64,000 nucleotides of DNA from Oscillospiraceae bacterium (GCA_022009755.1 CP091722.1:2210061-2274060), one strand, 5' to 3'; shown: positions 46,463 to 56,336, counted from the first letter of the stretch. Program-made: numbers and translations. The notes: a model not told the origin generated them from the sequence alone.

Positions 46463-47458
46463 ATGTCTTTGTTGGAGCAGATAAAAAACAAGGCGCGTAC
46501 CGACAAAAAGACCATTGTACTGGCCGAGGGTCACGATCCCAGAACCGTAAAGGCGGCGGCGATCGTCCGCGATGAAAAAATTGCCGATATCGTAATTCTG
46601 GGCAATGAGGAGCAGATAAGATCCTTCGGTGAGGATCTTACCGGAGTGAAAATTATAGATCCCGCCAAAAGCGAGTGGCTTGAGGATTTTGCCGACACCT
46701 ATTATGAGATGCGCAAGGCAAAGGGCATGACCCCGGAAAAGGCCATGGAGCTTATGAAGACCGATGTGCTGGTGTTCGGCGCAATGATGGTTAAAAAGGG
46801 TAAGGTGGACGGAATGGTGGCAGGCGCCGTTAATTCCACCAGCAATGTTATCCGCGCCGCCGTAACCATAATCAAGATGGCTCCCGGCATCAAATACGCC
46901 TCCTCCTGCTTCATTATGGAAAGCCCGTATCCGGAATTCGGCGACAACGGTAAAATGGTTTACGGCGACTGCGGCTTTGTTATCGATCCCGATGCGGATC
47001 AGCTCTCCGACATAGCCATTGCTACGGCCAAAACCGCCCACGATGTTGTGGATATCGACCCCAAGGTGGCCATGCTTTCCTTCTCTACAAAGGGCAGCGC
47101 AAGCCATCCCTGCGTGGATAAGGTCATTCAGGCTACCGAGCTTGTACGCCAAAAGGCGCCCAACCTGCCTGTGGACGGCGAGCTTCAGGTGGATGCCGCT
47201 CTGGTGCCCTCCGTGGGCGAATTCAAAAGCCCCGGCAGCCCCGTTGCGGGGCATGCCAATGTGCTGATATTCCCCAACCTTGATGCCGGCAACATCGGCT
47301 ACAAGATTACCCAGCGTCTGGGCAAGGCATGGGCTCTGGGCCCGATCCTTCAGGGCCTTGCAAAGCCGGTAAACGACCTCTCCCGCGGCTGCACTGCCGA
47401 GGATATCGCGGGCGTAGTTGCGGTTACCTGCGTTCAGGCTCAGAATGTAGGCAAGTAA
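46463..47458 (+). CDS. pta: Phosphate acetyltransferase
   Basis: Converts acetyl-CoA and phosphate to acetyl phosphate and CoA, the first step of acetate formation and ATP gain. The 331-residue single-domain form has FGAMMVKKGKVDGMVAGA, GIKYASSCFIME, SFSTKGSA, and the C-terminal signature VDAALVPSVGEFKSPGSPV followed by NVLIFPNLDAGNIGYK. The frame is intact. GAAAGGAGTTTTT precedes the ATG. Followed by ackA after 111 bases, as an operon supplied with acetyl-CoA by PflB elsewhere in this window. Confidence 0.97.
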   Translation: MSLLEQIKNKARTDKKTIVLAEGHDPRTVKAAAIVRDEKIADIVILGNEEQIRSFGEDLTGVKIIDPAKSEWLEDFADTYYEMRKAKGMTPEKAMELMKTDVLVFGAMMVKKGKVDGMVAGAVNSTSNVIRAAVTIIKMAPGIKYASSCFIMESPYPEFGDNGKMVYGDCGFVIDPDADQLSDIAIATAKTAHDVVDIDPKVAMLSFSTKGSASHPCVDKVIQATELVRQKAPNLPVDGELQVDAALVPSVGEFKSPGSPVAGHANVLIFPNLDAGNIGYKITQRLGKAWALGPILQGLAKPVNDLSRGCTAEDIAGVVAVTCVQAQNVGK

Positions 47459-47569
47459 TACGCCTTGTTATACAAGCAGACAGTAAAGCAGCATCAACAC
47501 GCCGCGCGGCGTAATAATTAAATATGCCCGCGGCAAAGCTTCCGCGCGGCAAAAACGGGGGTTTTACAG

Positions 47570-48758
47570 ATGAAGATTCTGGTTATCAACGCAGGCTCCT
47601 CCTCCCTTAAATATCAGCTTATCGATATGGCGGATGAGTCGGTAATATGCAAGGGGCTTGTGGAGCGCATAGGCATTGAGGGCTCCAATATCGCCCATAA
47701 AATAGGCGGAGAGAAAATCGAGATCAAAAAGCCGCTTAAAAACCATGTTGAGGCCATTCAGCTGGTGCTGGAGGTGCTTCAGGACAAAAAATACGGCGCT
47801 GTTTCCAGCATGAGCGAAATAGGCGCAGTGGGACACCGCGTGGTGCACGGCGGCGAGAGCTTCTCCCGCTCCGTGCTTATCGACGACGGCGTTATGGACG
47901 CCATACGCGACAACATCGACCTTGCGCCGCTGCACAATCCGGCAAACATCATGGGCATAGAGGCCTGCCGTGCGGTTATGCCCGGCACTCCAATGGTGGC
48001 GGTTTGATACCGCCTTCCATCAGACCATGCCCAAAAGCTCTTATATCTATGCTCTTCCTTACGAGGTGTACGAAAAATACAAGGTGCGCCGCTACGGCTT
48101 CCACGGAACCAGCCATAAGTTTGTTGCGCAGCAGGCCGCCAAGATGCTGGGCAAGCCGCTTGAGGATATAAAGCTTATCACCTGCCATCTGGGCAACGGC
48201 TCCTCCGTAAGCGCCATTAAGGACGGCAAGGTGCTGGATACCTCCATGGGTCTTACTCCCCTTGAGGGCGTGCCCATGGGCACCCGCAGCGGTGATCTTG
48301 ATCCTGCCATCCTCGGCTTCCTTATGAACAAGCTCAATATGAATATCGATGAAATGACCGCATATCTCAACAAAAAAAGCGGTATTCTCGGTATTTCCGG
48401 CATAAGCTCGGATTTCCGCGATCTTATCGCCGCCGCCAAGGAGGGCAATGAGCGCGCGCAGCTGGGGCTTGATGTGTTCTGCTATCGCGTGCGCAAATAT
48501 ATCGGCGCGTATGCAGCCGCCATGGGCGGCGTGGATGCGGTGGTGTTCACCGCCGGTGTGGGCGAGAACAACAGCGGCCTTCGCAAGAAAATCATGGAGG
48601 GCATGGAGTATCTGGGCTTCGAAATAGACGATTCTCAGAACGAAAACGGCTCCGGCGCTTTTGCCATGACCAAGCCTTCCTCCCGCGTATGCGGCCTTGT
48701 TATTCCCACAAACGAAGAGCTGATGATAGCCCGCGACACCGCCGAGCTGTGCTCTTAA
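47570..48758 (+). CDS. ackA: Acetate kinase, one frameshift
   Basis: Transfers phosphate from acetyl phosphate to ADP. The reconstructed protein of about 396 residues shows the N-terminal VINAGSSSLKYQL, AVGHRVVHGGE (substrate Arg/His), then after the break FDTAFHQTMP, RRYGFHGTSHK (catalytic region), CHLGNGSSVSAI, MGLTPLEGVPMGTRSGDLDP and FTAGVGENN. All kinase-superfamily phosphate and adenosine motifs are intact. The frame breaks at TTT 48003-48005, where T5 would restore it. GGGGGTTTTACAG precedes the ATG. A terminator follows at 48779. Confidence 0.96.
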
Positions 48759-48778
48759 GCCGTATATAAGCATTTACA

Positions 48779-48808
48779 GCAAAACCGCCGTTAAAACGGC
48801 GGTTTTTG
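48779..48808 (+). terminator. Terminator after ackA
   Basis: AAAACCGCCG (48781-48790) pairs with CGGCGGTTTT (48797-48806) around TTAAAA. Confidence 0.9.
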
Positions 48809-48961
48809 CACATGCGGTGGCGGATATTACCGTATAACGGTAGCGGTGTAAACGGGTTATAGCCGGCAATTACAGCCGTTATAATGTGCAAATATTTGCA
48901 ATTCGCAAGCAATTGCGACATAATTAAAGTATATAATAAGGCATAAAGGGAGCGTGATACC

Positions 48962-49738
48962 ATGAAAGAAAAAATAACTCAGACGGCCGGACGCGAACAG
49001 CTCGGTGAATTTGCACCGTTGTTTGCCCAGCTTAACGATGATGTGCTTTTCGGGCAGGTTTGGAATGAGGGAGCAACCGATATTAAAACAAAGTGCATAA
49101 TTACCGTTGTCGCGCTTATGTCATCGGGCATAACCGATTACTCCCTTGTGTACCATCTGCAAAACGCAAAAGCACACGGTGTTTCCAAAGAAGAAATAGC
49201 CGAGATTATCACTCATGTCGGCATGTATGTCGGCTGGCCCAAGGCGTGGGCGGTGTTCCGCCTTGCAAAGGATGTATGGAACGAAGAAGCTGCCGCAGCG
49301 GACGCAAAGGGAAAATATCAAAGCAGCATATTTTTCCCCATCGGTGCACCGAACGATGCCTTCAGGAACTATTTCATCGGGCAAAGCTATATTGCCCCGG
49401 TGTCAACGGCGCAGATCCCCGTTTATAATGTCACTTTTGAACCCGGCTGCCGTAATAATTGGCACATCCACCGGGCAAAAAACGGCGGGGGACAGATGCT
49501 TATCTGCGTGGGCGGCAGAGGCTTTTATCAGCAATGGGGCGAAGTCCCCGTTGAAATGCTTCCCGGAACGGTAATAAACATTCCTGCGGGTGTAAAGCAT
49601 TGGCACGGCGCCGCTGCAAAGGAATGGTTTTCGCACCTTGCCGTGGAAATTCCCGGCGAGGAAACAAAAACCGAGTGGCTGGAGCCCGTGAATGATGAAA
49701 GCTACTCAATGGCCGTAAGAGAAAACGGGGCAGAATGA
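48962..49738 (+). CDS. Carboxymuconolactone decarboxylase-cupin fusion protein
   Basis: A 258-residue two-domain protein. Residues about 15-110 form a CMD/AhpD-like helical domain (VWNEGATDIKTKCIITV, VYHLQNAKAHGVSKEEIAEII). There is no CxxC peroxidase pair, so an alkylhydroperoxidase reaction is doubtful. Residues about 135-245 form a cupin: FEPGCRNNWHIHRAKNGGGQ has the two-His motif and PAGVKHWHGAA the third His, so it probably binds a metal. Fused forms like this are common in gut bacteria and unassigned. The ATG follows GGGAGCGTGATACC. It stands alone, the last intact chromosomal gene before the ICE. Confidence 0.9.
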   Translation: MKEKITQTAGREQLGEFAPLFAQLNDDVLFGQVWNEGATDIKTKCIITVVALMSSGITDYSLVYHLQNAKAHGVSKEEIAEIITHVGMYVGWPKAWAVFRLAKDVWNEEAAAADAKGKYQSSIFFPIGAPNDAFRNYFIGQSYIAPVSTAQIPVYNVTFEPGCRNNWHIHRAKNGGGQMLICVGGRGFYQQWGEVPVEMLPGTVINIPAGVKHWHGAAAKEWFSHLAVEIPGEETKTEWLEPVNDESYSMAVRENGAE

Positions 49739-50056
49739 GCGAGAAAGCATAACAATGTGCCTGAATCGATTGATTGCTGCTGTGTGTCGGAGAATGAGCG
49801 GCGGCAGAAAAAATGATGAAAGAGAGTACATAATTTATGCCCCGCCGAAAACGGTGGGGCAGTATTTTTTATTCCTGACGGAGCAAACTGTGAGAACAGC
49901 AAAATAAGATGCCCTTATTTTGCACCGTATTTTAAGGGAAACTGAATGGAAATAAGGGAAGGCCTTTGTTGGCATCGGTTTTCGCGGTACAAAACCGCAG
50001 CCCCACACCTCATTCAAAAGGTGCGGGGCTGCGATGTTTATTTATAACGGCATTTT
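49739..50056. other. Intergenic region with two terminators
   Basis: GCCCCGCCG (49839-49847) / CGGTGGGGC (49852-49860) with a T6 run ends the CMD-cupin transcript. GCAGCCCCACACC (49997-50009) / GGTGCGGGGCTGC (50020-50032), with GGTTTTG on the complement side, ends the minus-strand fragment at 50057. No gene lies between. Confidence 0.75.
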
Positions 50057-50165
50057 AATCATCCTCATCTTCATCATCCCATGACGAAATAATGTGAAGC
50101 TCTCCGCTGTCCATGTCCATAGCCGTGTTGTCGCCCATGTGTATAAGAACAGATTTTTCGAGTCA
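50057..50165 (-). pseudogene. 3' stub of an interrupted gene
   Basis: A short open frame runs from about 50165 to a TAA at 50057, ending SSWDDEDEDD. A stop codon precedes it in the same frame and no ribosome site is seen at the only internal ATG (near 50137). A strong terminator follows, as expected for a real gene end. I read it as the last 30-odd codons of a host gene cut off by the mobile element. The family is not recognised. Confidence 0.4.
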
Positions 50166-50277
50166 AGTGGCAAAAACCGAACCTGGCGGAATTTGACGGA
50201 AGATAACGGCAGACGCGAGAACCCCGAAAATGCCGTGTTAACAAGGTTTCCATAAAGACACCTTTGTTAATCGGGGA

Positions 50278-50325
50278 GCCAGCGGACAGGTGCTGCTTAT
50301 GCGTTGCCTGTCCGTTGGCTTTTTT
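50278..50325 (+). terminator. Terminator at the left end of the element
   Basis: GCCAGCGGACAGG (50278-50290) pairs with CCTGTCCGTTGGC (50307-50319) followed by T6 on the plus strand. It would shield the recombinase from rightward host transcription. Confidence 0.85.
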
Positions 50326-50327
50326 CG

Positions 50328-51833
50328 TTATAATCCGGCTGTATTGCCGATATAACGGAAATAAATATCAATTTGCTGTTCGGTGTTTTGCTTGAACCGC
50401 TCACGCCGCTCGTGAATGACTATCTTTGAAACGAAGGTGTGCAGGATTTCGGGTGTAAGCTCGGTTATGCGTGTATACTTTTTAGCGAGACCTATGAACT
50501 TATCCACATCGCTTGCCGCCTGCTGCAAATTTTGTATCTGCTTTTCCAACTCCGGCAGCTTGGCGTCTATGCTCTTTTGCTCATCCGTATAGCCGCAGGA
50601 CAGCATACGGAACTGCTCGTTGTTTATCCTGCCGAGAACATTGTCCTCATACAGCCGCTTAAATAATGCATTAAGCTCCGCCGTCCTTTTAGACAATCTT
50701 TCATATTCACGCTGCTTGGCGTTAAGCTCCCGTCGGTTTTCCGTGGAGCTTTTTTTGTTGATGAATTCCGCAAACTGCCGTTCCTTTGTTCTTGCCGTGT
50801 AAGTAATACGGCGCAGTTCCTCCAAGAGAATCTCATCCAGTACCACTTCCCGGATTCTGTGCGGCGTGCATTTTTCTTTCGCATTATTGCGGTAATGCGA
50901 GCAGTTGAAGGAATAGCTTTTCGGATCATCCGCACGCTTGTGACTAAAATACAATTTCGAGCCGCAGTCGGCACAGAACAGCAGACCGGAATACTTGCTT
51001 GTTTCACCTATGCTTGTCGGTCGGCGTTTACCCTGACGCAGCTTTTGCACGGTTTCCCAAGTCTGCATATCAATTATCGGTTCGTGCGTATGTTCAAAAC
51101 GGATATGCTCGGACGGATCACGCTTCATCTTACGCTTGTCCTTGTACGACGGCACGGTAAACCGACAGTTAACGGTGTTGCCGATATAATCCTCTCTCGA
51201 AAGGATATCCGCAACCGTCTTTGCGTTCCAGTCATACGGTCTGTCGGTATCAAGCGCCGTAACCGCTGTTCCGGATTTGCGGTATTCATACATCACGGGC
51301 GTCAGTATCTGCATTTCTTTCAGCCTGTTTGCGATCATCGTCGGGCCGAGCCCCGCAACGCACATGGAAAAGATTTTTTGAACCACCGGCGCCGTTTCCT
51401 CATCCACAATAATATGATTTTTATTATTTGGGTCTTTAACATAACCGTAAGGCGGTCTTGAACCGATGCGTTCTCCTTTTTCCGCCTTTGCCCGTTTTAC
51501 GGCGCGGATCTTTTTGCTTGTATCCCTCGCAAACCATTCGTTGAACAAATTTTTGAACGGGGCAAGCTCATTTCCGTCCGTATACATTGAATCGAAATTA
51601 TCATTGACGGCGATATACCTCACATTGTTTTTCGGAAAGTATATTTCGGTATATGAACCCACTTCAATATAATTCCTTCCGAGTCTGGACAGATCCTTTG
51701 TTATAATAACGCCGATTTTTCCGTCCTCAATCAGATCGAGCATACGGCGAAAGGCGGGTCTTTCAAAAGATGAGGTTAGATAACGATACTTTTTGAAATA
51801 CAGTAAAATCAAGGTTTTTCGGACAACGGACAA
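50328..51833 (-). pseudogene. Large serine recombinase lacking its catalytic N-terminus
   Basis: The readable part begins, after unrelated residues, at SFERPAFRRMLDLIEDGKIG. It contains the rest of the resolvase domain (GVIITKDLSRLGRNYIEVG), the recombinase domain (PYGYVKDPNNKNHI, ADILSREDYIGNTV), a zinc ribbon (LLFCADCGSKLYF ... FNCSHY) and a C-terminal coiled coil. That is the layout of TnpX/Tn4451-type recombinases. The first 60-70 residues, which hold the nucleophilic Ser, are absent. The sequence upstream of about 51780 is not homologous in any frame, so this is a deletion or rearrangement and not a simple frameshift. No ribosome site is seen at the apparent start. It should be unable to cut DNA. 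Confidence 0.85.
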
Positions 51834-51869
51834 GCATGGTTTGTACTACAACTAAATATTGCACCGCAC

Positions 51870-51918
51870 AAGCGGCGTTTCCCACTTCCACACGGAAGAA
51901 CAGGAACGCCGCTTTTTT
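51870..51918 (+). terminator. Hairpin terminator ahead of the replication-type gene
   Basis: AAGCGGCGTT (51870-51879) pairs with AACGCCGCTT (51905-51914), followed by T6. Nothing upstream on this strand is an obvious gene, so it may belong to a lost gene or to a regulated leader. Confidence 0.7.
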
Positions 51919-51925
51919 CATGCCC

Positions 51926-52043
51926 TTTGTTACGCAGTAGGGGCAGAAAAAGCCTTGCTACAAGCGGCTTTGCGGAAGCAATTTTGACAGGGCAAGGGGT
52001 TTATACCTTTTCCCTCAAAATCGCCGTTCTACTGCGTAACAAA
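51926..52043. repeat. 15-bp perfect inverted repeat before DUF6017
   Basis: TTTGTTACGCAGTAG (51926-51940) is exactly reversed as CTACTGCGTAACAAA (52029-52043), 88 bases apart, ending 25 bases before the DUF6017 start. It could be a regulator or replication-protein site, or a recombination remnant. Confidence 0.8.
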
Positions 52044-52068
52044 TCCAAAGCAAAGGAGTGATGAAGCT

Positions 52069-53088
52069 ATGGCAGTATTCCGCGTGGAGCGCAACACAGG
52101 CTACACCGTAATGAGCAACCACCACTTACGCAATAAGGAGCTTTCCTTAAAGGCAAAGGGGCTGTTATCTCAAATGTTGTCTTTGCCGGAAGATTGGGAC
52201 TACACCCTTGCGGGGCTGTCCTACATCAACCGGGAGAAAATCGACGCTATCCGCGAAGCAGTCCGGGAGCTTGAACGCGCCGGGTACATCAAACGCAGCA
52301 GGGAGCGCGACAGCAAGGGACGCTTGCGGGGAGCTGATTATGTTATCTATGAACAGCCGCAGCCCTCTGATGAAGGAGCTGCACCCGCTGACAGGCAGCC
52401 GCCTATATCGGAAATGCCTACGTTGGAATTACCTACATTGGAAAATCCAACATTGGATAATCCTATGTTGGAAAAACCTACGTTGGAAAATCCAACGCAA
52501 TTAAATAAAGATATATCAAGAACTAACTTACCAAAAAAAGAAAAATCAAATACGGATTTATCAATTACCCATTCCATTCCTATCCATTCCCTAAATCCCT
52601 TGCCTTATGGCGAGGACGAAGCGGCACAGCCGCCGGAACGGAAAAGAACGGAAAGGAACGACGCTTACCGTGTGTATGAGGAAATCATTAAAGACAATAT
52701 CGCCTATGACATTCTCTTGCAGGACAGAAGCCTTGACCGCGACCGTCTGAATGAGATTGTTGACCTCATGCTTGAAACCGTCTGTACGGCAAGAAAGAAA
52801 ATCCGTATTGCCGGGGACGATTACCCCGCCGAGCTTGTGAAGTCAAAGTTTATGAAGCTGAACAGCGAACATATCCGCTTTGTGCTTGACTGTATGCAGG
52901 AGAACACCACGAAAATCCGCAACATCAAGCAGTACCTAAAGGCGGTGCTTTTCAATGCCCCGTCTACCATTGACAGCTACTATACTTCCCTTGTCGCTCA
53001 CGATATGGCAAGTGGCGCACTTGCACCGAGGAAGCCGAAGTACGGCGACCCGGACTATTATACCTACAAAGAGGGCGAAAGCCTGTAA
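52069..53088 (+). CDS. DUF6017 / helix-turn-helix replication-initiation-type protein
   Basis: A 339-residue ICE protein. Residues 1-95 are a winged-helix domain of the RepA-N/DnaD-like type (YTVMSNHHLRNKELSLKAKGLLSQML, AIREAVRELERAGYI). Residues about 115-145 carry five-residue repeats of P-T-L-E-x type (positions 52414-52500), and the rest is DUF6017. Homologues sit at the head of Tn1549-type transfer regions and may act in element replication or control. The start follows AAAGGAGTGATGAAGCT. The frame is intact. Confidence 0.88.
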   Translation: MAVFRVERNTGYTVMSNHHLRNKELSLKAKGLLSQMLSLPEDWDYTLAGLSYINREKIDAIREAVRELERAGYIKRSRERDSKGRLRGADYVIYEQPQPSDEGAAPADRQPPISEMPTLELPTLENPTLDNPMLEKPTLENPTQLNKDISRTNLPKKEKSNTDLSITHSIPIHSLNPLPYGEDEAAQPPERKRTERNDAYRVYEEIIKDNIAYDILLQDRSLDRDRLNEIVDLMLETVCTARKKIRIAGDDYPAELVKSKFMKLNSEHIRFVLDCMQENTTKIRNIKQYLKAVLFNAPSTIDSYYTSLVAHDMASGALAPRKPKYGDPDYYTYKEGESL

Positions 53089-53111
53089 ACGAAAAAAGGA
53101 GGATTTACCAC

Positions 53112-53330
53112 ATGGCACAGAAAACAGGAGCTTTGATTTTTGACGAAACCGCTGACCGCTACGACATTCGCTTTGATATTGCTGACTATTACGGCGGCCT
53201 GCATTGCGGCGAGTGCATTGACGTATTCACAGGCGGCAAATGGAAGCCGACCCGGATTGAGTACGGGGACAACTGGTATCTTGTAGGTATCCGCGCCGAG
53301 GACTTGAACGGGCTGCGGGTGCGGATTTAA
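53112..53330 (+). CDS. DUF5348 protein
   Basis: A 72-residue ICE protein of the DUF5348 family: ALIFDETADRYDIRFDI, YYGGLHCGECIDVF, and the final WYLVGIRAEDLNGLRVRI. A small beta-barrel-like fold is predicted by its alternating pattern. Role unknown, though it is a constant member of these elements. AAAAAGGAGGATTTACCAC precedes the ATG; 23 bases after the DUF6017 stop. Confidence 0.88.
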   Translation: MAQKTGALIFDETADRYDIRFDIADYYGGLHCGECIDVFTGGKWKPTRIEYGDNWYLVGIRAEDLNGLRVRI

Positions 53331-53424
53331 CGGGGCGACGTGAAGAACGGACGCCCTTTTTTCACGCCCAAAAGCGGCGTACCACCTTAACACTATCACT
53401 ACCGGGAAAGGAGGACGGTAAACA

Positions 53425-53900
53425 TTGCAGGACGAAATCAACGAAAAAGTGGTTGCGCTCTCGGTCAAGGGAGCAAAGCTGACCGCTGAAATGCTGCAAA
53501 GACAATCAAAGCCATGCTTGCACAGGCAAAAAAGCAGCAGGAAAAACAGCCCCACGGGAAGCAGACCCTAAAGCAGCTTGCGAAGCAGAACGCGGGGCTA
53601 TCCAACATTGAGATAACCGAGGGCAATATCAAAGCCTTTGAGCAGACGGCAAAAAAATACGGTATCGACTTTGCCCTAAAGAAAGACAGCACCGAAACGC
53701 CGCCCCGTTATCTCGTCTTTTTCAAGGGGCGGGACGCGGACGCTCTGACCGCAGCCTTTAAGGAGTTTTCCGCAAAGAAGCTGACACAGGAGCAAAAGCC
53801 CTCTATCCGAAAGGCACTTGCCACATTCCGGGACGCGGCAAAACAGCTTAACGCAAACCGTCAAAAGACAAAGCACAAGGACAGGGAGGTATCGCTATGA
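53425..53900 (+). CDS. PcfB-like (DUF3801) conjugation protein, one frameshift
   Basis: About 158 residues joined. It begins at TTG 53425, behind AAAGGAGGACGG. The first part reads QDEINEKVVALSVKGAKLTAEMLQ; the frame shifts at AAA 53498-53500 (A4 expected) and continues AMLAQAKKQQEKQPHGKQ, then DIDFALK-like YGIDFALKKDSTETPPRYLVFFKGRDADAL. PcfB-type proteins act with the VirD4 coupling protein in DNA transfer. The stop overlaps the virD4 start (ATGA), so the two are translationally coupled. Confidence 0.83.
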
Positions 53901-55685
53901 AGCCGAATATCAAGAAGCTGCTTATCCTAAACGCCCCCTATCTGCTCTTTGTGTATCTCTTTGATAAAATCGGACAGGCGGTGCGGCTCTCTCCGGGGAT
54001 TGACCTCTCCGGCAAGCTACTTTCCATTGGCAGCGGCTTTTCTGCCGCCTTTTCAAATGCCCTGCCGAGCTTTGCCCCTATGGATTTGCTTATCGGCATT
54101 GTCGGGGCTGTCGTTATCCGGCTTGCGGTCTATGTGAAAGGCAAGAACGCAAAGAAATACCGTAAGGGCATGGAGTACGGCTCTGCACGTTGGGGCAATG
54201 CCGAGGATATAAAAGCCATATATCGACCCCGTATTTGAAAATAACGTGCTGCTGACGCAGACCGAAAGGCTGATGATGAGCAGCCGCCCGAAGCACCCGA
54301 AATATGCACGAAACAAAAACGTACTTGTAATCGGCGGCTCCGGCAGCGGCAAAACGAGGTTTTTTGTAAAACCCAACTTAATGCAAATGCACAGCAGCTA
54401 TGTAGTCACTGACCCGAAAGGAACGGTTTTAATCGAGTGTGGGAAGCTCTTGCAGCGGGGCGGGTACAAAATCAAGGTGCTAAACACCATCAATTTCAAG
54501 AAATCCATGCGGTACAATCCCTTTGCCTATCTGCGCAGCGAAAAGGATATTTTGAAACTGGTAAATACCATTATCGCCAACACCAAAGGCGACGGGGAAA
54601 AAAATCCGGCGAGGATTTTTGGGTGAAATCGGAACGGCTTTTTTACTGCGCCCTTATCGGCTACATCTGGTACGAAGCCCCGGAGAACGAGAAAAACTTT
54701 ACGACGCTGCTTGAAATGATAAATGCGTCGGAAGCCCGCGAGGACGACCCGGAATTTCAATCCCCCGTTGACCTCATGGTGGAACGCTTGGAGGAAAAAA
54801 AGACCCGGAACATTTTGCGGTGCGCCAGTACAAGAAGTTTTTTTGCTGTCTGCCGGAAAAAAACAAGAAGCTCTATCCTCATTTCCTGCGGTGCGCGTCT
54901 TGCCCCCTTTGACATTCGGGAACTGCGCGAGCTGATGGAAACCGACGAAATGGAGCTTGACACCTTAGGCGACCGAAAGACCGCGCTTTTTGTTATTATC
55001 TCCGACACCGACGACACCTTTAACTTTGTTGTATCAATCCTTTACACACAGCTTTTCAATCTGCTTTGTGACAAGGCAGATGATGTGTACGGCGGGCGGC
55101 TACCTGTTCATGTGCGCTGTCTGCTTGACGAGTTTGCAAATATCGGGCAGATACCGAAGTTTGAAAAACTCATTGCCACGATAAGGAGCCGCGAAATCTC
55201 CGCGTCCATCATCTTGCAGAGCCAGTCGCAGCTAAAGGCTATCTATAAGGACAACGCCGATACCATTGTCGGCAACTGCGATACGACCCTGTTCTTGGGC
55301 GGCAAGGAGAAAACGACCCTTAAAGAAATGTCGGAAATCTTGGGGAAAGAAACGATTGACAGTTTTAACACTTCCGAAACGCGAGGACGGGAACTTTCCC
55401 ACGGGCTGAACTATCAGAAGTTAGGCAAGCAGCTTATGAGCGAAGATGAAATTGCGGTCATGGACGGCGGGAAATGTATCTTGCAGCTACGCGGGGTGCG
55501 CCCGTTCTTCTCCGAAATACGATATTACCAAACACCCGAAGTACAAGTACCTTTCCGACTTTGACAAGAAAAATGCCTTTGACATGGAAAAGCACTTGCG
55601 CCGCCGTCCTGCAATCGTAAAGCCGGACGAGGTATTTGACTATTACGAAGTTGACGAAGCAGATTTGCAGGAGGATACAGAATGA
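53897..55685 (+). CDS. VirD4-type coupling protein (TcpA/TraG), several frameshifts
   Basis: Membrane ATPase that links the relaxosome to the type IV channel. About 595 residues: two N-terminal membrane segments, Walker A (VIGGSGSGKTRFF), Walker B (CLLDEFANIGQIPKF), SREISASIILQSQSQLKAIY, and a C-terminus reading YDITKHPKYKYLSDFDKKNAF. The frame breaks near A4 54211-54214, A7 54598-54604, A7 54795-54801, T7 54838-54844, A7 54857-54863 and AAA 55515-55517. The segment between 54801 and 54857 is out of frame, but the last shift returns it. Read with A5/T5 in place of the 7-base runs, family sequence and length are recovered (GEKSGEDFWVK, EEKDPEHFAVRQYKK). No single frame encodes a working protein as written. 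Confidence 0.88.
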
Positions 55686-55894
55686 ATAAGCGTATCAGAA
55701 AGAAAAAGGCAAAACAGCAGCTAATCCGAGCTATCAGCGGGCTTGTGGAAGCAGCCGAGGAAATGCAGCGGGAACAGGAACGCAGGACAAGACAGGCAGG
55801 TATTTCCTATATCAAGTATATCGAAGCTGTCCGGGAACGGCAGTACGGCATTATGCCTGTCTACACACCACTTTTTGAAAAGGAGGGAGCTTAA
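55682..55894 (+). CDS. Small charged ICE protein
   Basis: A 70-residue highly charged protein (MNKRIRKKKAKQQLIRAISG; then Glu/Arg-rich helix; ending TPLFEKEGA). The start overlaps the virD4 stop by four bases (ATGA), which supports its translation. Likely helical and cytoplasmic; I do not recognise a family. The next 210 bases to Maff2 show no clear gene. Confidence 0.7.
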   Translation: MNKRIRKKKAKQQLIRAISGLVEAAEEMQREQERRTRQAGISYIKYIEAVRERQYGIMPVYTPLFEKEGA

Positions 55895-56104
55895 AGTAAA
55901 AACAATAAACACGGGCTACATGGTACGCGCCCCTACTCCTTGCGCATATCGCGGCAGGAAGCCGCACCCTTACAACTGAATACCGCCGCGCCGCAGAAAC
56001 ATACGCAGCGCGGGGACTTATGACCGCGGCAGTTATGAAAACTGACCGCCGTTTTTTATGCCCTTTTTCGGGCAGCCGCTTTAGCGGCAGAAAGGAGTTT
56101 TATT

Positions 56105-56320
56105 ATGGCATTTTTCAACAGCGCAGTAGGAGTTTTGCAGACACTCGTTATCGCCCTCGGAGCAGGTCTTGGCATTTGGGGCGTTATCAACCTCTTGGAG
56201 GGTTACGGAAACGATAATCCGGGTGCCAAAAGCCAGGGCATGAAGCAGCTCATGGCGGGCGGCGGCGTTGCCCTTATCGGTGGCACCCTTGTACCTCTGC
56301 TTTCCGGCCTGTTCGGTTAA
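56105..56320 (+). CDS. Maff2-family small membrane protein
   Basis: A 71-residue protein with two hydrophobic segments (LQTLVIALGAGLGIWGVIN and GGGVALIGGTLVPLLSGLFG) and the family-typical GNDNPGAKSQGMKQLMAGG between them. Maff2 proteins are constant in Tn1549-type transfer regions and may be the pilin-like VirB2 counterpart. AGAAAGGAGTTTTATT precedes the ATG. Followed 16 bases later by the VirB6-like gene. Confidence 0.92.
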   Translation: MAFFNSAVGVLQTLVIALGAGLGIWGVINLLEGYGNDNPGAKSQGMKQLMAGGGVALIGGTLVPLLSGLFG

Positions 56321-56336
56321 GCGGCGGGTATAGCTT

